DNA of 64,000 nucleotides from Amyelois transitella (lineage: Eukaryota > Arthropoda > Insecta > Lepidoptera > Pyralidae), in NCBI RefSeq assembly GCF_032362555.1, contig NC_083524.1, positions 5,690,001 through 5,754,000 of the forward strand, written 5' to 3'. Both the position numbers and the translations under genes were made by a program. This document shows positions 1 to 10,135 of the stretch, piece by piece. The number at the start of each line of letters is the position of its first letter. Position 1 is the first letter of the stretch. The notes under the pieces were generated by a model. That model was not told the DNA's origin. It did no database searches and worked only from the letters and a program-made list of their open reading frames with translations.

Positions 1-1
1 T

Positions 2-7
2 TTTATT
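2..7 (-). promoter_or_regulatory. Candidate poly(A) signal of the SCLT1-like gene
   Basis: AATAAA on the minus strand, about 115 bases past the proposed stop codon at 121-123. It supports ending the gene inside the window. Such hexamers are common by chance in AT-rich DNA. Confidence 0.35.
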
Positions 8-120
8 TTCATTAGGTACAAAGCCGAACTTGTAATAACTATATTTTTACTCAAATAAAATATATTTTTATAGACAGATGCTTAGATGCATCCTAACTTA
101 GGTCATGTGGCCAGGTTTTT

Positions 121-3100
121 TCATTCATTTTCAAAAACAAGACATACCAGTTCCTGGAACATTGCCTCCATCCGTTGTTCGGCGAGCGCCAATTTTGGAT
201 CTATGGCATTGCGGCATTTCTTCTCTTGTCTCATAAAACTATCATTTGTCGCTAATAGTACCTTATTTTCTCTACAAAAAATAAAACATTTGAACAATCA
301 ACATATCTGTAAAGTTCAGTACCTCTTCAGTATGTCCTAAGCCAAAGAATGCTGAAACCAGCGCGGCAGTACCTAAATATCTATTTCTTTCGAGTGTTTA
401 TAAAATAATATGATACAATGGCCTCTAGTAGGTACTTGGTTTAGTTGATGAGGTATTAGAAAAGGTCCGAACACACTGCCTTGAGGAACTCCATTGTTTA
501 CGTTACATTGGTCTGTCAAGTAGTGTGTGTTAGAATTATATTAAGATTGCAGAATATAGTCTTTTAGAATTTATTTTACCAACCTACAAAATGCTATACG
601 TGGTTGTTTTAAAACCCCCGATTATGCCCCTAGTATTTTGTTTGAACATAAGTAGTTTAAAATGCAATTGTTACCTCAGCACTTTATTGAGCAGCAACCC
701 CTTTTCTACCAGTTCCGAATCTAGATTTCTGATGTGCTGTAGCATATCTGCTACCTTTTCATTATAGTTCTCCTTTATATCGTCCACTTCCGCCCTGAAT
801 TTAGATTCTGCCTCACGATAAACTTCTGTTAGTTTTTGTTTTGTGGCGAACAGTTCGTCTGTACAAATGAAAATTAAACTTACTTACAATCTGCTACGAA
901 AAAAGCCGTATCTAATACGCTAAGGATTTATTTAGAGTAAGGTTTTATTATTCACTATGACAACTTTAACCGTCTGATCGGAATTAGATATGGGTAAAAT
1001 ACTTATTTGAACTTCTTGCTTAGCCTTTTCGCGACATATGTTTTTTACATATTTTTTGCTTATATAAGCCATATTTCTCACCTGATAAATCTTTTATTTT
1101 CTTAAAAGCTTCGTTTTTCTGCGCTGACACTAAGTCGAATAGTTGTAACGCTTCCGAGACCTAATAAAAAAAAATCATGGAATGAGTCAATAAATCGCCT
1201 TATAGAAATCTCTGAAAAGTAATGTACAGTTTTTACCTTTGCTTTAGCTTCTATTTCTTTCTTTATCCTATCGGAACTTTCTTTTTGACACATCAGTAGC
1301 TGACTTTTTAAATTCTCATTGTTCTTTATCTCTGCTTGCAAATTAACCCTCTGTTCTTCTAAAGTTTTGGTTGTTTCTGCTAGTTCTTTCTGCAGTTCTT
1401 CTGTTTTCGCTATATAATTAACTAATTCTTTTTCTTTGTTCCTCATATCGGTAGTTAATTGATTAAGTTTCTGATTTAACTCTTTATATTTTGTTTCTAA
1501 TTCGATGTAATCAGTAAGTGCTGTTTCTAATTTAAGTTCCATATCCCTTCTATCATCATTTGAATTCTGAAAAAATGTAGTACTTATGTGCGTTACTTAG
1601 TCGGTATAAAATCTTTATATTATAAGGCTTTAACTATATAGGAACTTGAGGTTGTAAGCTATCATGTACAGTCAATGACAAAGGAACCTGAATCCTTCTG
1701 TTGTTTTGGTATCAGTTGTTGTATCTAAGTACAAAATTCATTAGAGTATCAATTAATCAATTCTTACCTGTGTTCCTGTTCTGCTATACTGTTGATAAGT
1801 TTTAAGTTCTGTTTCTAAAGCGTCAATGGTCTTCTGCGATGTCTGCCAGAGGACATGCAAAGAGTCTCTTTCCTGAAAAATAATATCTAAGTATTTATAC
1901 TATCCACAAGATGGGCAGATGTTATCAAATCATCGACGATGTGTTCTACGGGGAAAGTAAGTAAAAATTTTAAGCAGAATAAACGCAGTACCACGCACAG
2001 CAGAAATGGACTGATATCATTAAACTTTTCAGACGATCTATGACCGCGACACGACTACTAAAAAAAAAGAGTTAATAAGGGTGAAATTCCGGTGTGACGG
2101 CACCGCTACTAATGTTTTTATTCAGCTTCCAAGCAAATGGCTAGTAAGTAAATAAGATTTATGTGTAGTACGGGGTTATTAACTTAGAACCAATGCGCAA
2201 TAGCAATGCACGTTTACAGGCGATGAGATAGAGATGAGTTATAAAGGGCGTATGACCGGGCGACTATAGTTCCTTCGCAGCCATTTAAGTTGAACTTATA
2301 TTCCGGGTAGAAGTATACCTTGGTTAGAAGGACAACTTGTCTTCGCAACTCCTCGGTTTCTTGTCCCTGATTAGAATCTTGCGTTTGCGGTTGAGGTTCA
2401 CGCAACAACTGCATTTTTTCTTTGAGCAGCATCGCCACCTGCTGGGATAATTTCTGGTTGTCTGCTATGAGGGACCGAATCTCGTTTTCCACAGTTGTTT
2501 GATTCTCCTGGAGAAATAAATATTTCTAGAGAAAAATTGTAATTTGCAGCCTTCAAACCCGCCACTTTTACAAGGTTTTAATAAGGTCATTATATAAAAT
2601 GACAAATTTCTTACCTACTGAAGAACTTGCACTAGCACTATCTTTTTTAAGAAGGAAAGCAAGCCGACGTAATGTTTCTCCCATAATCGGTATGCGGCCT
2701 TATAAGTTATAGCTTTGGCCACGCGTCTGCAAGTACCTAAATAGCACTATAATAACTAACATTAACTGTAAGGCCTCGGTCTCGAATTTTGCGGGCAGCG
2801 GGGCGGCGGCGGCGGCGGCGCGGGAGCGGCAGGATCTTGCGTATCGTCAAATGGACCGGGTCTCGAAAACAGAGGCGCGGGAGCGGCGCGGGGGCGGGCA
2901 ACGAGCGGTGCACTCCAGTCGAGCGGTGACCGTCCCGTGTTGCGCGTCTGCATTGTAGTATAGTGTTGTACTTTTTTTTGTGACGTTTCAAAATGTCCTC
3001 GGACGTGCAAGAGCAAATTATTTCGGCAATCTTTGAGAGGAGACCCATATGGAACAGCAAAGATGTGAACCATAAAAATAGAAGAATAATTAATCAATTA

Positions 3101-5882
3101 TGGGAAGAAATAAAAAACGAACTGAATATTGAAGGTAGGTGAATATAAAAATTATTTATTATGTTATATACAATGTTTATTATGGTTTACAAATTAATTA
3201 GTAGCTAATGGGATTATTTACAAAATATTCTTTGAATTTTTCACGTATATATTGTGCTTGATAAGACGTCCGGGCGTTGGTTTGTAATCGTGTTTGTAAT
3301 GTTTGTTGATTCGTATTGACAGTAATATAGGCAATGTCATTATCACCGTCCTTATCTCGGATAATGTTATGCAACAAACAGCAAGTTTTGATGAGTAATC
3401 TTGCATGACATTTGTTTGTCTCTATGGGCGATCTGAAAATATGCCACTTGGATCTTAAAATTCCGAAAGCACACTCAATAGTCTTTCGAGCCCGCGATAA
3501 TCGCTTATTAAATAACTCACTTTGTGCATTAAGTACGCTTTGTGGATAAGGTCGCATCAAATATGTTTTGAGTGGATATCCTTCATCTCCAATAAAAACC
3601 ATTGGTAGAACGATATCTGATGTGGGTAGATATTGTGGACCTGGTATATTGTAGTTATTACTTTGAAGTAAACGGTTCAAATTAGAGTAATGGAATGTCC
3701 CTGCATCACTTTGTTTCCCTCTTCCTCCAACTTCTATACAAACGAATCTTTTGTCAGCATCCGCGACCGCTTGCAAGTGCATCGAAAAGAAATGTTTATA
3801 ATTATAATGCGATGATCCAGCGAACTTAGGATTTTTTATTCGACAGTGCTTGCCATCAATAGCACCAACGCAATTAGGAAATTGCCATTTTTCATAGTAT
3901 TTTTCCGCTATATTTTTCAATAATTCTTCTGTCGGTTTTGGCATATGTAAATGTACCAAATTTTTCCATATAGCTTTACAAGTGCCATAAACTATGTTGG
4001 CTACCGTTGTTTTTCCCATTCTGAATGACAATGACAGTCTTTTGAAAGGCTGCCCACTCGCCAAAAACCTGAAAATTAAAGCATGTATATGTTAAAGTTA
4101 TGTATGTAATAAATAGTCTGTTCGTTCTTTGTTTCAGTGACCGATTTAAAGAAGAAATGGAAAAATTTAAAAGATCACTATAGAAAGGAATTAAAAAAAA
4201 ATCCTGCCCCTAGATCAGGAGATGCCGGAAATGTTAATCAACCCTCAAATTGGCAATATTTTTCTCAATTGAGGTTTTTGCAAGATGAAGTTGTACCAAA
4301 TGTTACTGAGGGTAATTTAAGCAGACCTGAAGTAAGTAATCAGATAAGTAATGATTCGTTTGAGACAGAAGACATATCTGGAGAAAACTCTCAAGAAGAT
4401 ACAACCGGTCATAATGAAGAATCTTCTATTTATCCACAACAACCTTCTACATCCTCACAAGAGGCTCCTGTTTCTTCTCAAGAAGCTTCTACATCATTGC
4501 AAGAAATTTCTACGCCTCCAAGAGAAGCTTCTGCGTCACAACGATCAAGAAAAAAGAGAACAGCGAATGACATAAGAACTGAATTTTTAGAATTGGAAAG
4601 GAAAAGGATAAGACTGCTGGAAAATGATTTATCAAATCAAAGTAGAAACGAGGCTTCTAGAAATGAGAATAAGTCTGATGACTACTACTTTTTTATGAGT
4701 TTACTTCCACAAATGGAAAAATTCACGCCCTTTCAAAAGTTTAGAGTAAGACAAAAAATTAATCAAGCTCTTCTAGATGAGTTAAGTGTAAATGAAAGCA
4801 CGTACCCTTCTAATGAATCATATATGTATGGGTATAGTACTCAACAATAGAGGTATATCAATCTTATAATGAAAATACTGTCAATAAATAACAAAACTGT
4901 GATTTAAATAGTTAACTAATCGTCGTACAGATGAGAACTTTAATTTTAGAGAGAAGATTTAGTTTTAAGATTAGCGTGGAATTATTATACTGACCACTAA
5001 GTATATCGACCTTGTAATAAAAATACTGTAAATGAGTGAGAAAACTGTGATTGTAGAAATAATTAATCGTAGTACAAACGAAAACTGTGATTTTAAAAAT
5101 AAATGACAAACTGTTATGTTACTTATTTCATACGAAACGTTTTTATATTATATTTTTCGTCAAAGATAAATAATTAAGGCTGATTAGTGTGTAGTAGGTA
5201 TTTAATTAAAATTATTGTATCTGGGAACTTAATACCGATGCCAAACTATTTACTAAATTAGTAGGTACAACACTTCCTTTTTGAAACTATCAATAAATAC
5301 AATTACAAATTACAATTTCGTTGTTTTACTTACCCAAGCGTTATGTATAATTTTTCTGCTGGAGATATACCTCTAAAACTTTTTGGATTAATTCCAGACT
5401 GTAAATCACTCTTGATAGTTTCTAGAATATAGTCAAAAGTTTCTACACTCATTCTGGTGTAGTCGTAGAATTTATCGGGATTTTGTCTCTGTTCTTCATA
5501 ATTTCGATAAAACTCGCCATTTATTTTCCTTGCCTTATAGTAGGGATCCACTTCTTCTTTTGCCCACAATAAATCGAGCGTTAGGAATACATTTGAATCA
5601 AAAAGATGTTGTCGCCGATTTTCAGACATTTCGTTTGCGAATGTCGACAACACAACCACGAACACATCACTACACCGCTACAGTACCGCGCGATCTGCCC
5701 GCTGGTTTCGAGAACAGGTATGCGTTGCCCGCCCCTCTCCCGCGCCGCCGCGCCGCCGCCGCCACCCCGCTGCCCGCAAAATTCGAGACCGAGGCCTAAC
5801 TACAGATACAGAACTTTCATTTAGTACTCACCCTGTAAAATTCCACTTCATTTTGAAGGTCTAAGAGATTCAAATTTTCCAT
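121..5882 (-). CDS. SCLT1: SCLT1-like coiled-coil protein (centriole distal appendage candidate), 7 exons
   Basis: Exons, in transcript order: 5832-5882, 2319-2507, 1768-1872, 1237-1566, 1082-1160, 675-858, 121-271. All have GT-AG borders and joining them keeps one open frame of about 362 residues. The protein is almost wholly charged coiled coil, with no signal peptide or membrane segment. The SCLT1 assignment rests on family knowledge: exon 3 has an LWQT block (about residues 88-91) followed by a heptad pattern like vertebrate SCLT1 (ELWQTVSQELDRLHKLYQ), and exons 1-2 (EFYRENQTT...LIADNQKL) resemble its N-terminal coil. Vertebrate SCLT1 is about 690 residues, so this protein is much shorter. 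The start is the first Met of exon 5832-5882. The stop at 121-123 is favoured because a minus-strand AATAAA lies at 2-7, but a GTATGT donor near 150 could instead splice out of the window. A Harbinger transposon sits in intron 1. The exon chain is firm; the name is moderate. Confidence 0.6.
2769..2771. repeat. Left target-site duplication (TAA)
   Basis: The TAA directly outside the left terminal repeat is matched by TAA at 5797-5799 outside the right one. Confidence 0.85.
2772..2826 (+). repeat. Left terminal inverted repeat, GGC-rich inner part
   Basis: Pairs with 5742-5796. The first 36 bases differ at one position; beyond this both ends run into (GGC)n and a GCGGGAG block. Further inward both ends share a GGGCGGGCAACG block, a possible binding site for the element's proteins. 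Confidence 0.9.
2993..4850 (+). CDS. Harbinger accessory DNA-binding protein with MADF and BESS domains, 2 exons
   Basis: Exon 1 is 2993-3134 (donor GTAGGT) and exon 2 is 4138-4850 (acceptor TTTCAG); the frame is continuous for about 284 residues. The N-terminal MADF domain (about residues 5-95) is spread over both exons: IISAIFERRPIWN, then LWEEIKNEL, then VTDLKKKWKNLKDHYRKEL and the closing YFSQLRFLQDEV. A Ser/Thr/Gln/Pro-rich linker with repeated SSQEA-like units follows. Near the C terminus is a BESS-like motif, FFMSLLPQMEKFTPFQKFR. In Harbinger elements the second gene encodes a Myb/SANT/MADF-type protein that helps transposase bind the ends and enter the nucleus; that role is inferred here. 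The single intron (3135-4137) contains the whole of transposase exon 2 on the other strand. AATAAA at 4883-4888 lies 33 bases past the stop. Confidence 0.9.
3198..5629 (-). CDS. PIF/Harbinger DDE transposase (HARBI1-like, DDE_Tnp_4), 2 exons
   Basis: Exon 1 is 5334-5629 (donor GTAAGT) and exon 2 is 3198-4068 (acceptor TTTTCAG); the joined frame encodes about 388 residues starting at MSENRRQ. An upstream in-frame Met at 5665 would add 12 residues. The protein has the usual layout: an N-terminal helical region, FLASGQPFKRLSLSFRMGK at the start of exon 2, then the RNase H-like nuclease with D in GAIDGK (about 170), D in FIGDEGYP (about 260) and E in IECAFGIL (about 297). All three catalytic acids are present and the length is normal for the family. 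It should cut the element out and insert it at TWA sites together with its partner protein. Exon 2 lies entirely inside the intron of the plus-strand MADF gene. Minus-strand AATAAA motifs at 3155-3160 and 3176-3181 could end the transcript. Confidence 0.92.
4858..5097 (+). repeat. Diverged direct repeat inside the Harbinger element
   Basis: About 85 bases from 4858 recur near 5008 with divergence. Shared blocks in order are AAAATACTGT, AAAACTGTGATT and TTAATCGTAGTAC-like. It lies in the noncoding space between the MADF stop and transposase exon 1. Confidence 0.6.
4883..4888 (+). promoter_or_regulatory. Candidate poly(A) signal of the MADF gene
   Basis: AATAAA 33 bases downstream of the MADF stop codon, inside the transposase intron. 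Confidence 0.45.
5742..5796 (-). repeat. Right terminal inverted repeat, GGC-rich inner part
   Basis: Reverse complement of the left terminus at 2772-2826, with one C/T difference in the outer 36 bases and a slightly different GGC-run length. Confidence 0.9.
5797..5799. repeat. Right target-site duplication (TAA)
   Basis: Copy of the TAA at 2769-2771; 3-bp TWA duplications are diagnostic for PIF/Harbinger insertion. Confidence 0.85.
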
Positions 5883-6408
5883 GTTTAGAGCACGTACCTA
5901 GCGTAGGTATGCCTAACAAAGACTACCTACATAAGTAAAAGGAATTATGATTTTTAAATCAACTCATTTAAATTTGTATTAACATTTTGCATCATATATT
6001 CTATTTTAATGTAAATTAACGCTAATATTAATAAGGAAATAATAATCGGTTCTACAACATATATTAACATCATAAGAACGAATAAAAACTAATTTTGTTT
6101 TGTTCACGTATCTCGATTTGTTTACATTTCGCGCGGTAGAAGTTGGGTAACCAGGCAACAACTTTTTACTGCATAATATGCAAAAGTCTTCCTTTCAACT
6201 TTTTTGGTTTGCTTGTCGCTGTCAATGTCAAAATTGAATTGACTATTTTCTATTGCGTGTTTACATTTTTGGTTTCGCATAAATGTTTGTAAAGTTTTAA
6301 AATATTTTTGCATTTTCTGATAAAAAAAGTAAATACAGATAAAATATTTTACATTCGCAATGTGCACTAATATTAATAATTTCTTTCTAGCATAGGGGAA
6401 ATCCTATA
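5883..6408. promoter_or_regulatory. Divergent promoter between the SCLT1-like gene and HDAC11
   Basis: The 526 bases separating the two start codons must carry both promoters and 5' leaders. No TATA box stands out. The clearest site is the X-box at 6147-6159. The rest is AT-rich and I see no other recognisable element. Confidence 0.6.
6147..6159. promoter_or_regulatory. RFX X-box
   Basis: GTAACC-A-GGCAAC fits the RFX consensus GTNRCC N(0-3) RGYAAC in both half-sites with a 1-base spacer. It lies 265 bases upstream of the SCLT1-like start codon. RFX factors drive ciliary genes in animals, which agrees with that gene being a centriole/cilium component. Confidence 0.55.
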
Positions 6409-9400
6409 ATGACCAGGTTCGTTGTATTTCGATTTGTTTTGGTACCTTTTTTACTTTTAATTTATTGCTAACAATGAGATTGAGTTGTTTGTATTTTGCA
6501 GTTTGTATTTCGATATCAGCGACAGTCAGTGGCCCATAATTTATCATGAAAAATACAATGTATCATTTCTGGGTTTGGAGAAAATGCATGTATTTGATGC
6601 TAAGAAATGGGGCAATATTATTAAGGTTTGTGTTTTCTGCTTTCTGATATTTTAAATAGCGAAATAATGAAGCCGCGTGCACACACAATACTCTAGATAA
6701 GTTTTACTTAGGATGTAAATATGAATTTGTAAGCATAAGTAACTAAGTATGAGTATTTAATCCCCAAAAAAGTTGTAATAGACAGCTACTTCTGTGTTAT
6801 AAATTGGTTCTGAATAATAAAGACATCAATACGTTTTAGCATTTGAAAGATGAAGAGTTAATAGATGATGAGAGCATTGTGAAGCCACAAGAAGCAAAGA
6901 AAAGTGATTTGCTTGCTGTACATACAAAGAAATATCTCAGGTCTCTAAATGTAAGTATTTTATTTATTCTGCAACTTGCATTCTGATCAAAGAAACTATG
7001 CCCAAGAGTAAACTCAAAATACCTGCCACAATTTGAGACAATATTAGTGGTCCTTCCTTTTAAAACAATCCATCCATGTACATGAATAGCCCCTCAACTA
7101 ATTGACCGATTAAGTCACTTGCTTATAGGCCCTTCTGGTTGTTGTACAATCCTAGATACCTCCGGAACAAAGCAGTCATGTGAAGCAAGCTATGGGAATA
7201 TGTATATTTCTTAGTTATAACTTTGGGAATATGTATATTTCTTAGTCTGATATAGGTAATAAAATTTTTTTAGCTAGCTTTTGTCAGAGGAAGAGAGAAT
7301 ATGAGATTAGGTCATAAATAGGCATTTATTTTGTCCCAGCTTATAAATACTGTTACACAAACTGTTAGCAAAATTGATTTACATAGCAGTTAAGCAATGT
7401 AAAGGGAATAAAATAGATGGCTACCACCAGTTAATTATACTTTTGTAATTATTGACTACACCTACATTTAATTATATATAAAAGGTGATTAAAATAATGA
7501 TAATAAATGCAATCAGATAGATTAATGACTGTAAATTAACTTTATAAGACTTTTGATAAGCATGTGACTTAACAAATCTTTATTTTCAGTGGAGTGCCAA
7601 AGTTGCAATGATAGCTGAGGTTCCAGTTGTGGCTTTTTTGCCAAATGCTTTTGTACAGTATGCATACTTGAGACCTATGAGGTAAGTAAAGGCTGTGTGT
7701 TACTGTAAGTCAATAGAATAATATGAATGCGTTGTGTGGTTCTCGGCATTGATATAAAAAAATAGAACCTCCATTTCTTTCCTATGGATGTCGTAAAAGG
7801 CGACTAAGGGCTAGGCTTATAAACTTGGGTTTCTTCTTTAGGTGATGTACTGGCAACCTGTCACTATTTAAATCTAAATTCTATTAAGCCTAACAGCTTT
7901 CCAAGACTGTTGGCTCTGTCTACCTCACAAGGAGGGATATAGTCGTGATTATATGTATGTATGTGATCAATAAAATGATACGAAATTCAATGAAGATTTT
8001 AAAACTGCTGCCCTTTTGGACTACTACAACACTCGCTAAGTAACTCGCTATCCCCTGACGGCTACTTGCTGTAACTAATATCTATAGCTTAACCCACATC
8101 CTCTTAAATATTGTTAAACTAGTCTGCTAATAAAGATTGTAGTTATTCTATGGATCTTTAAATGATCTCTCATACCGGCGACGTTTTACGTTAATGTCAC
8201 CAAGATATTTTGGTATCTTTGTATTGCTGTGTTATTCACATATCTATTAAGCAGTCTAATCATGTACACTACCAATCTATCCAATACCATCTAATAATAA
8301 TAATGGAGCTTAAATTACAAGACTAAAAAATAACCCCTGGTACACCCAGTTTATTTAAGGTGAACTATAAGAAAAATATGGTCTTCGTACATCCAGGTTG
8401 ATTAACAGGATGAACCATGGGTGAGGACTGGTTTTATTTTTAAAAGCAGATGGTGAGGTGAGTACTTAATAATCATACTCGTATCATACTTCTTATTTGG
8501 AATCAGTGTCTTCATCTCATAATTTGCCATCTCCTTGCAAAGACTTTATCCTAAACATGCCCTTACAGGTTACAAACAGGGGGTTCAATCTTGGCCGGTA
8601 AGCTTGCCCTTGAAAGAGGCTGGGCTATCAACGTGGGAGGGGGCTTCCACCATTGCAGCGGCGACCGCGGCGGGGGTTTCTGTCCGTATGCCGACATCAG
8701 CCTGCTGATACGATGGCTGCTCGACTCGCAGATGATACAGAACGCTATGATCGTTGACTTGGATGCTCATCAGGTAAACTTGGATCTTAATTCTTCCATA
8801 TTAGCGGGCAACACTAACGCGAGCTTGCCCTAGAGCTATCAATGTGGGAAGTTGCTGCCATTGCAGGTGGTAGTGCAATATGACTCTTAAAGTAAACTCA
8901 TTAGAGTAAAAATTGGTTCGGCAGGGTAACGGCTACGCCCGCGACTTCCTCGGCGTGCCGGAGGTATACATAATGGACATGTACAACCGGGACATATACC
9001 CGAAAGACAAACAAGCCAAGAAGGCCATACGGAGAAAGGTCGAGTTGAGGTGTAAAGTGGAGGATATGGAGTATATGCTTAAGTTGAGGCAGTAAGTATG
9101 TCTTTCTCTCTTTTCTTCTTCTCTCGTGTTCTACTCTCTTTCTCTCTCGCTCGGTATCCAATTATACATATAAGAGAAGACAAAGGACCTTCTCGCGGGA
9201 GTGCAAATCTATGCAGACGGAGCAGCAGGAGTACTCTAGTAAAGAATACTGTCGCTTGCATTCTCCGCTGTTGTCATTTTAAGAGGACGCATGTTTGCAA
9301 ATGATTTTAAGTAATAATCTTTGAAAGTCATAATGTCATAGTCATTCCTTTTTTATCCTTATCCTAGTGACTGTTAGATCATGGGACTTTATGTACAAAC

Positions 9401-9916
9401 AAACTGCAGTTAATTCTACACTCATGTCAAGAAAAAATAATGTTTTTACAGGAATCTGAAGGCAGCCCTGGAGGAATTCCGGCCAGACATATTGGTATAC
9501 AACGCCGGCACCGACATCTTGAATACCGACCCACTCGGTCTAATGTGGATTACCGAATTGGTAAGCTTTTTTTGGTATTGAAGCGACACATAAATAAAAG
9601 ATTGCGGTCTAGGTTAAGGTTACGTGTTGCTTAGATTTACGAACTGGTGTTGCTAACAATTAAGATATTGTAAGTGCATTTGTTCATTATTCACGTTTCG
9701 TATCTTCTAACTCACCCATGAAATTATATTTTATTTTCCTTTTAGGGCATCATCAAACGAGATGAATTCGTGTTTCAAATATGCAAGGAACACAATATCC
9801 CTATAGTGATGCTGACTAGCGGTGGATACCTTCGGAAGACTGCCAAGATAATCGCGGACTCCATCGTGAATCTCTACAACAAAGGCCTCATATCCGGCAA
9901 CGGCGAGAAAGATTAA
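6409..9916 (+). CDS. HDAC11: Histone deacetylase 11 (class IV HDAC), 8 exons
   Basis: Exons: 6409-6416, 6502-6625, 6840-6950, 7590-7681, 8569-8773, 8925-9091, 9452-9560, 9746-9916. All introns are GT-AG and the sum is 987 bases, giving 328 residues (human HDAC11 has 347). The enzyme is a Zn-dependent lysine deacylase; vertebrate HDAC11 mainly removes long-chain fatty acyl groups. Visible motifs are QWPIIYHEKYN at the start, GGGFHHCS (His139/His140), DLDAHQGNG (Zn ligands Asp177 and His179), NAGTDIL (third ligand Asp257) and SGGY (Tyr300). All catalytic residues are present, so it should be active. One change stands out: Tyr184 replaces His in the family's usual GNGHERDF. The first coding exon is only 8 bases (ATGACCAG) before an 85-base intron with a plain GTTCGT donor, so the extreme N terminus is the least certain part. 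Confidence 0.95.
7194..7246 (+). repeat. Two exact 22-bp direct repeats in HDAC11 intron 3
   Basis: A 22-base unit beginning GGGAATATGTATATTTC occurs at 7194-7215 and 7225-7246, separated by 9 bases. Confidence 0.85.
7733..7964 (+). repeat. Family-A SINE-like copy in HDAC11 intron 4
   Basis: Runs from a GTGTGGTTCTCGGCA head through GGATGTCGTAAAAGGCGACT and TTGGCTCTGTCTACC to a (TATG)n tail. It is nearly full length compared with the copy at 53641-53872. Confidence 0.8.
8821..8873 (+). pseudogene. Decayed partial copy of HDAC11 exon 5
   Basis: The short intron after exon 5 repeats blocks of that exon in order: GCTTGCCCT, CTATCAATGTGGGA (exon: CTATCAACGTGGGA) and CCATTGCAG, with small deletions between them. 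The source is 8599-8661, so the offset is about 220 bases. The copy has lost the reading frame and is spliced out. Confidence 0.7.
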
Positions 9917-9930
9917 GTCTCGCATTTTAT

Positions 9931-9955
9931 GGCAACACTGGCGGCCAGTGTTGCC
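9931..9955 (+). other. Perfect GC-rich hairpin just after the HDAC11 stop codon
   Basis: GGCAACACTGG (9931-9941) and CCAGTGTTGCC (9945-9955) pair perfectly over 11 bp around a CGG loop. It starts 15 bases past the stop codon, in the 3' UTR. Confidence 0.85.
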
Positions 9956-10135
9956 CTAGGAACAAATAACCTACATTTGGTAGAAAATCGTATCGTAAAT
10001 TCCATATTTTCTTGATATTAAAACGCAGAGTATATTTATATCAAATTAAATTTACAATTGTAGACATAAGGCTATTGATCTCAACCATTACGGGTGCCAA
10101 GTTAAAAGTGCAAAAAAAGCATAGAATTATTTATC

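Larger units (their letters stand above)
2772..5796. mobile_element. Complete PIF/Harbinger DNA transposon, about 3.0 kb, in intron 1 of the SCLT1-like gene
   Basis: The termini are inverted repeats beginning GGCCTCGGTCTCGAATTTTG on both ends. They match for about 36 bp with one difference and then run into a GGC-rich stretch. The element is flanked by the 3-bp direct repeat TAA at 2769-2771 and 5797-5799, the TWA-type target duplication typical of PIF/Harbinger. Inside are two open two-exon genes: a DDE_Tnp_4 (HARBI1-type) transposase on minus and a MADF/BESS protein on plus. Both frames are uninterrupted, and the end repeats are nearly identical, so the insertion looks young and possibly autonomous. 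It lies wholly within a host intron and does not break the host frame. Confidence 0.95.

Noticed and set aside
2737..3097. Two overlapping minus-strand open frames of 107 and 111 codons
   Set aside because: They are Pro/Arg-rich products of the GC-rich Harbinger terminus and antisense to MADF exon 1.
4351..4575. 74-codon open frame inside MADF exon 2
   Set aside because: Out-of-frame shadow of the Ser/Gln-rich linker.
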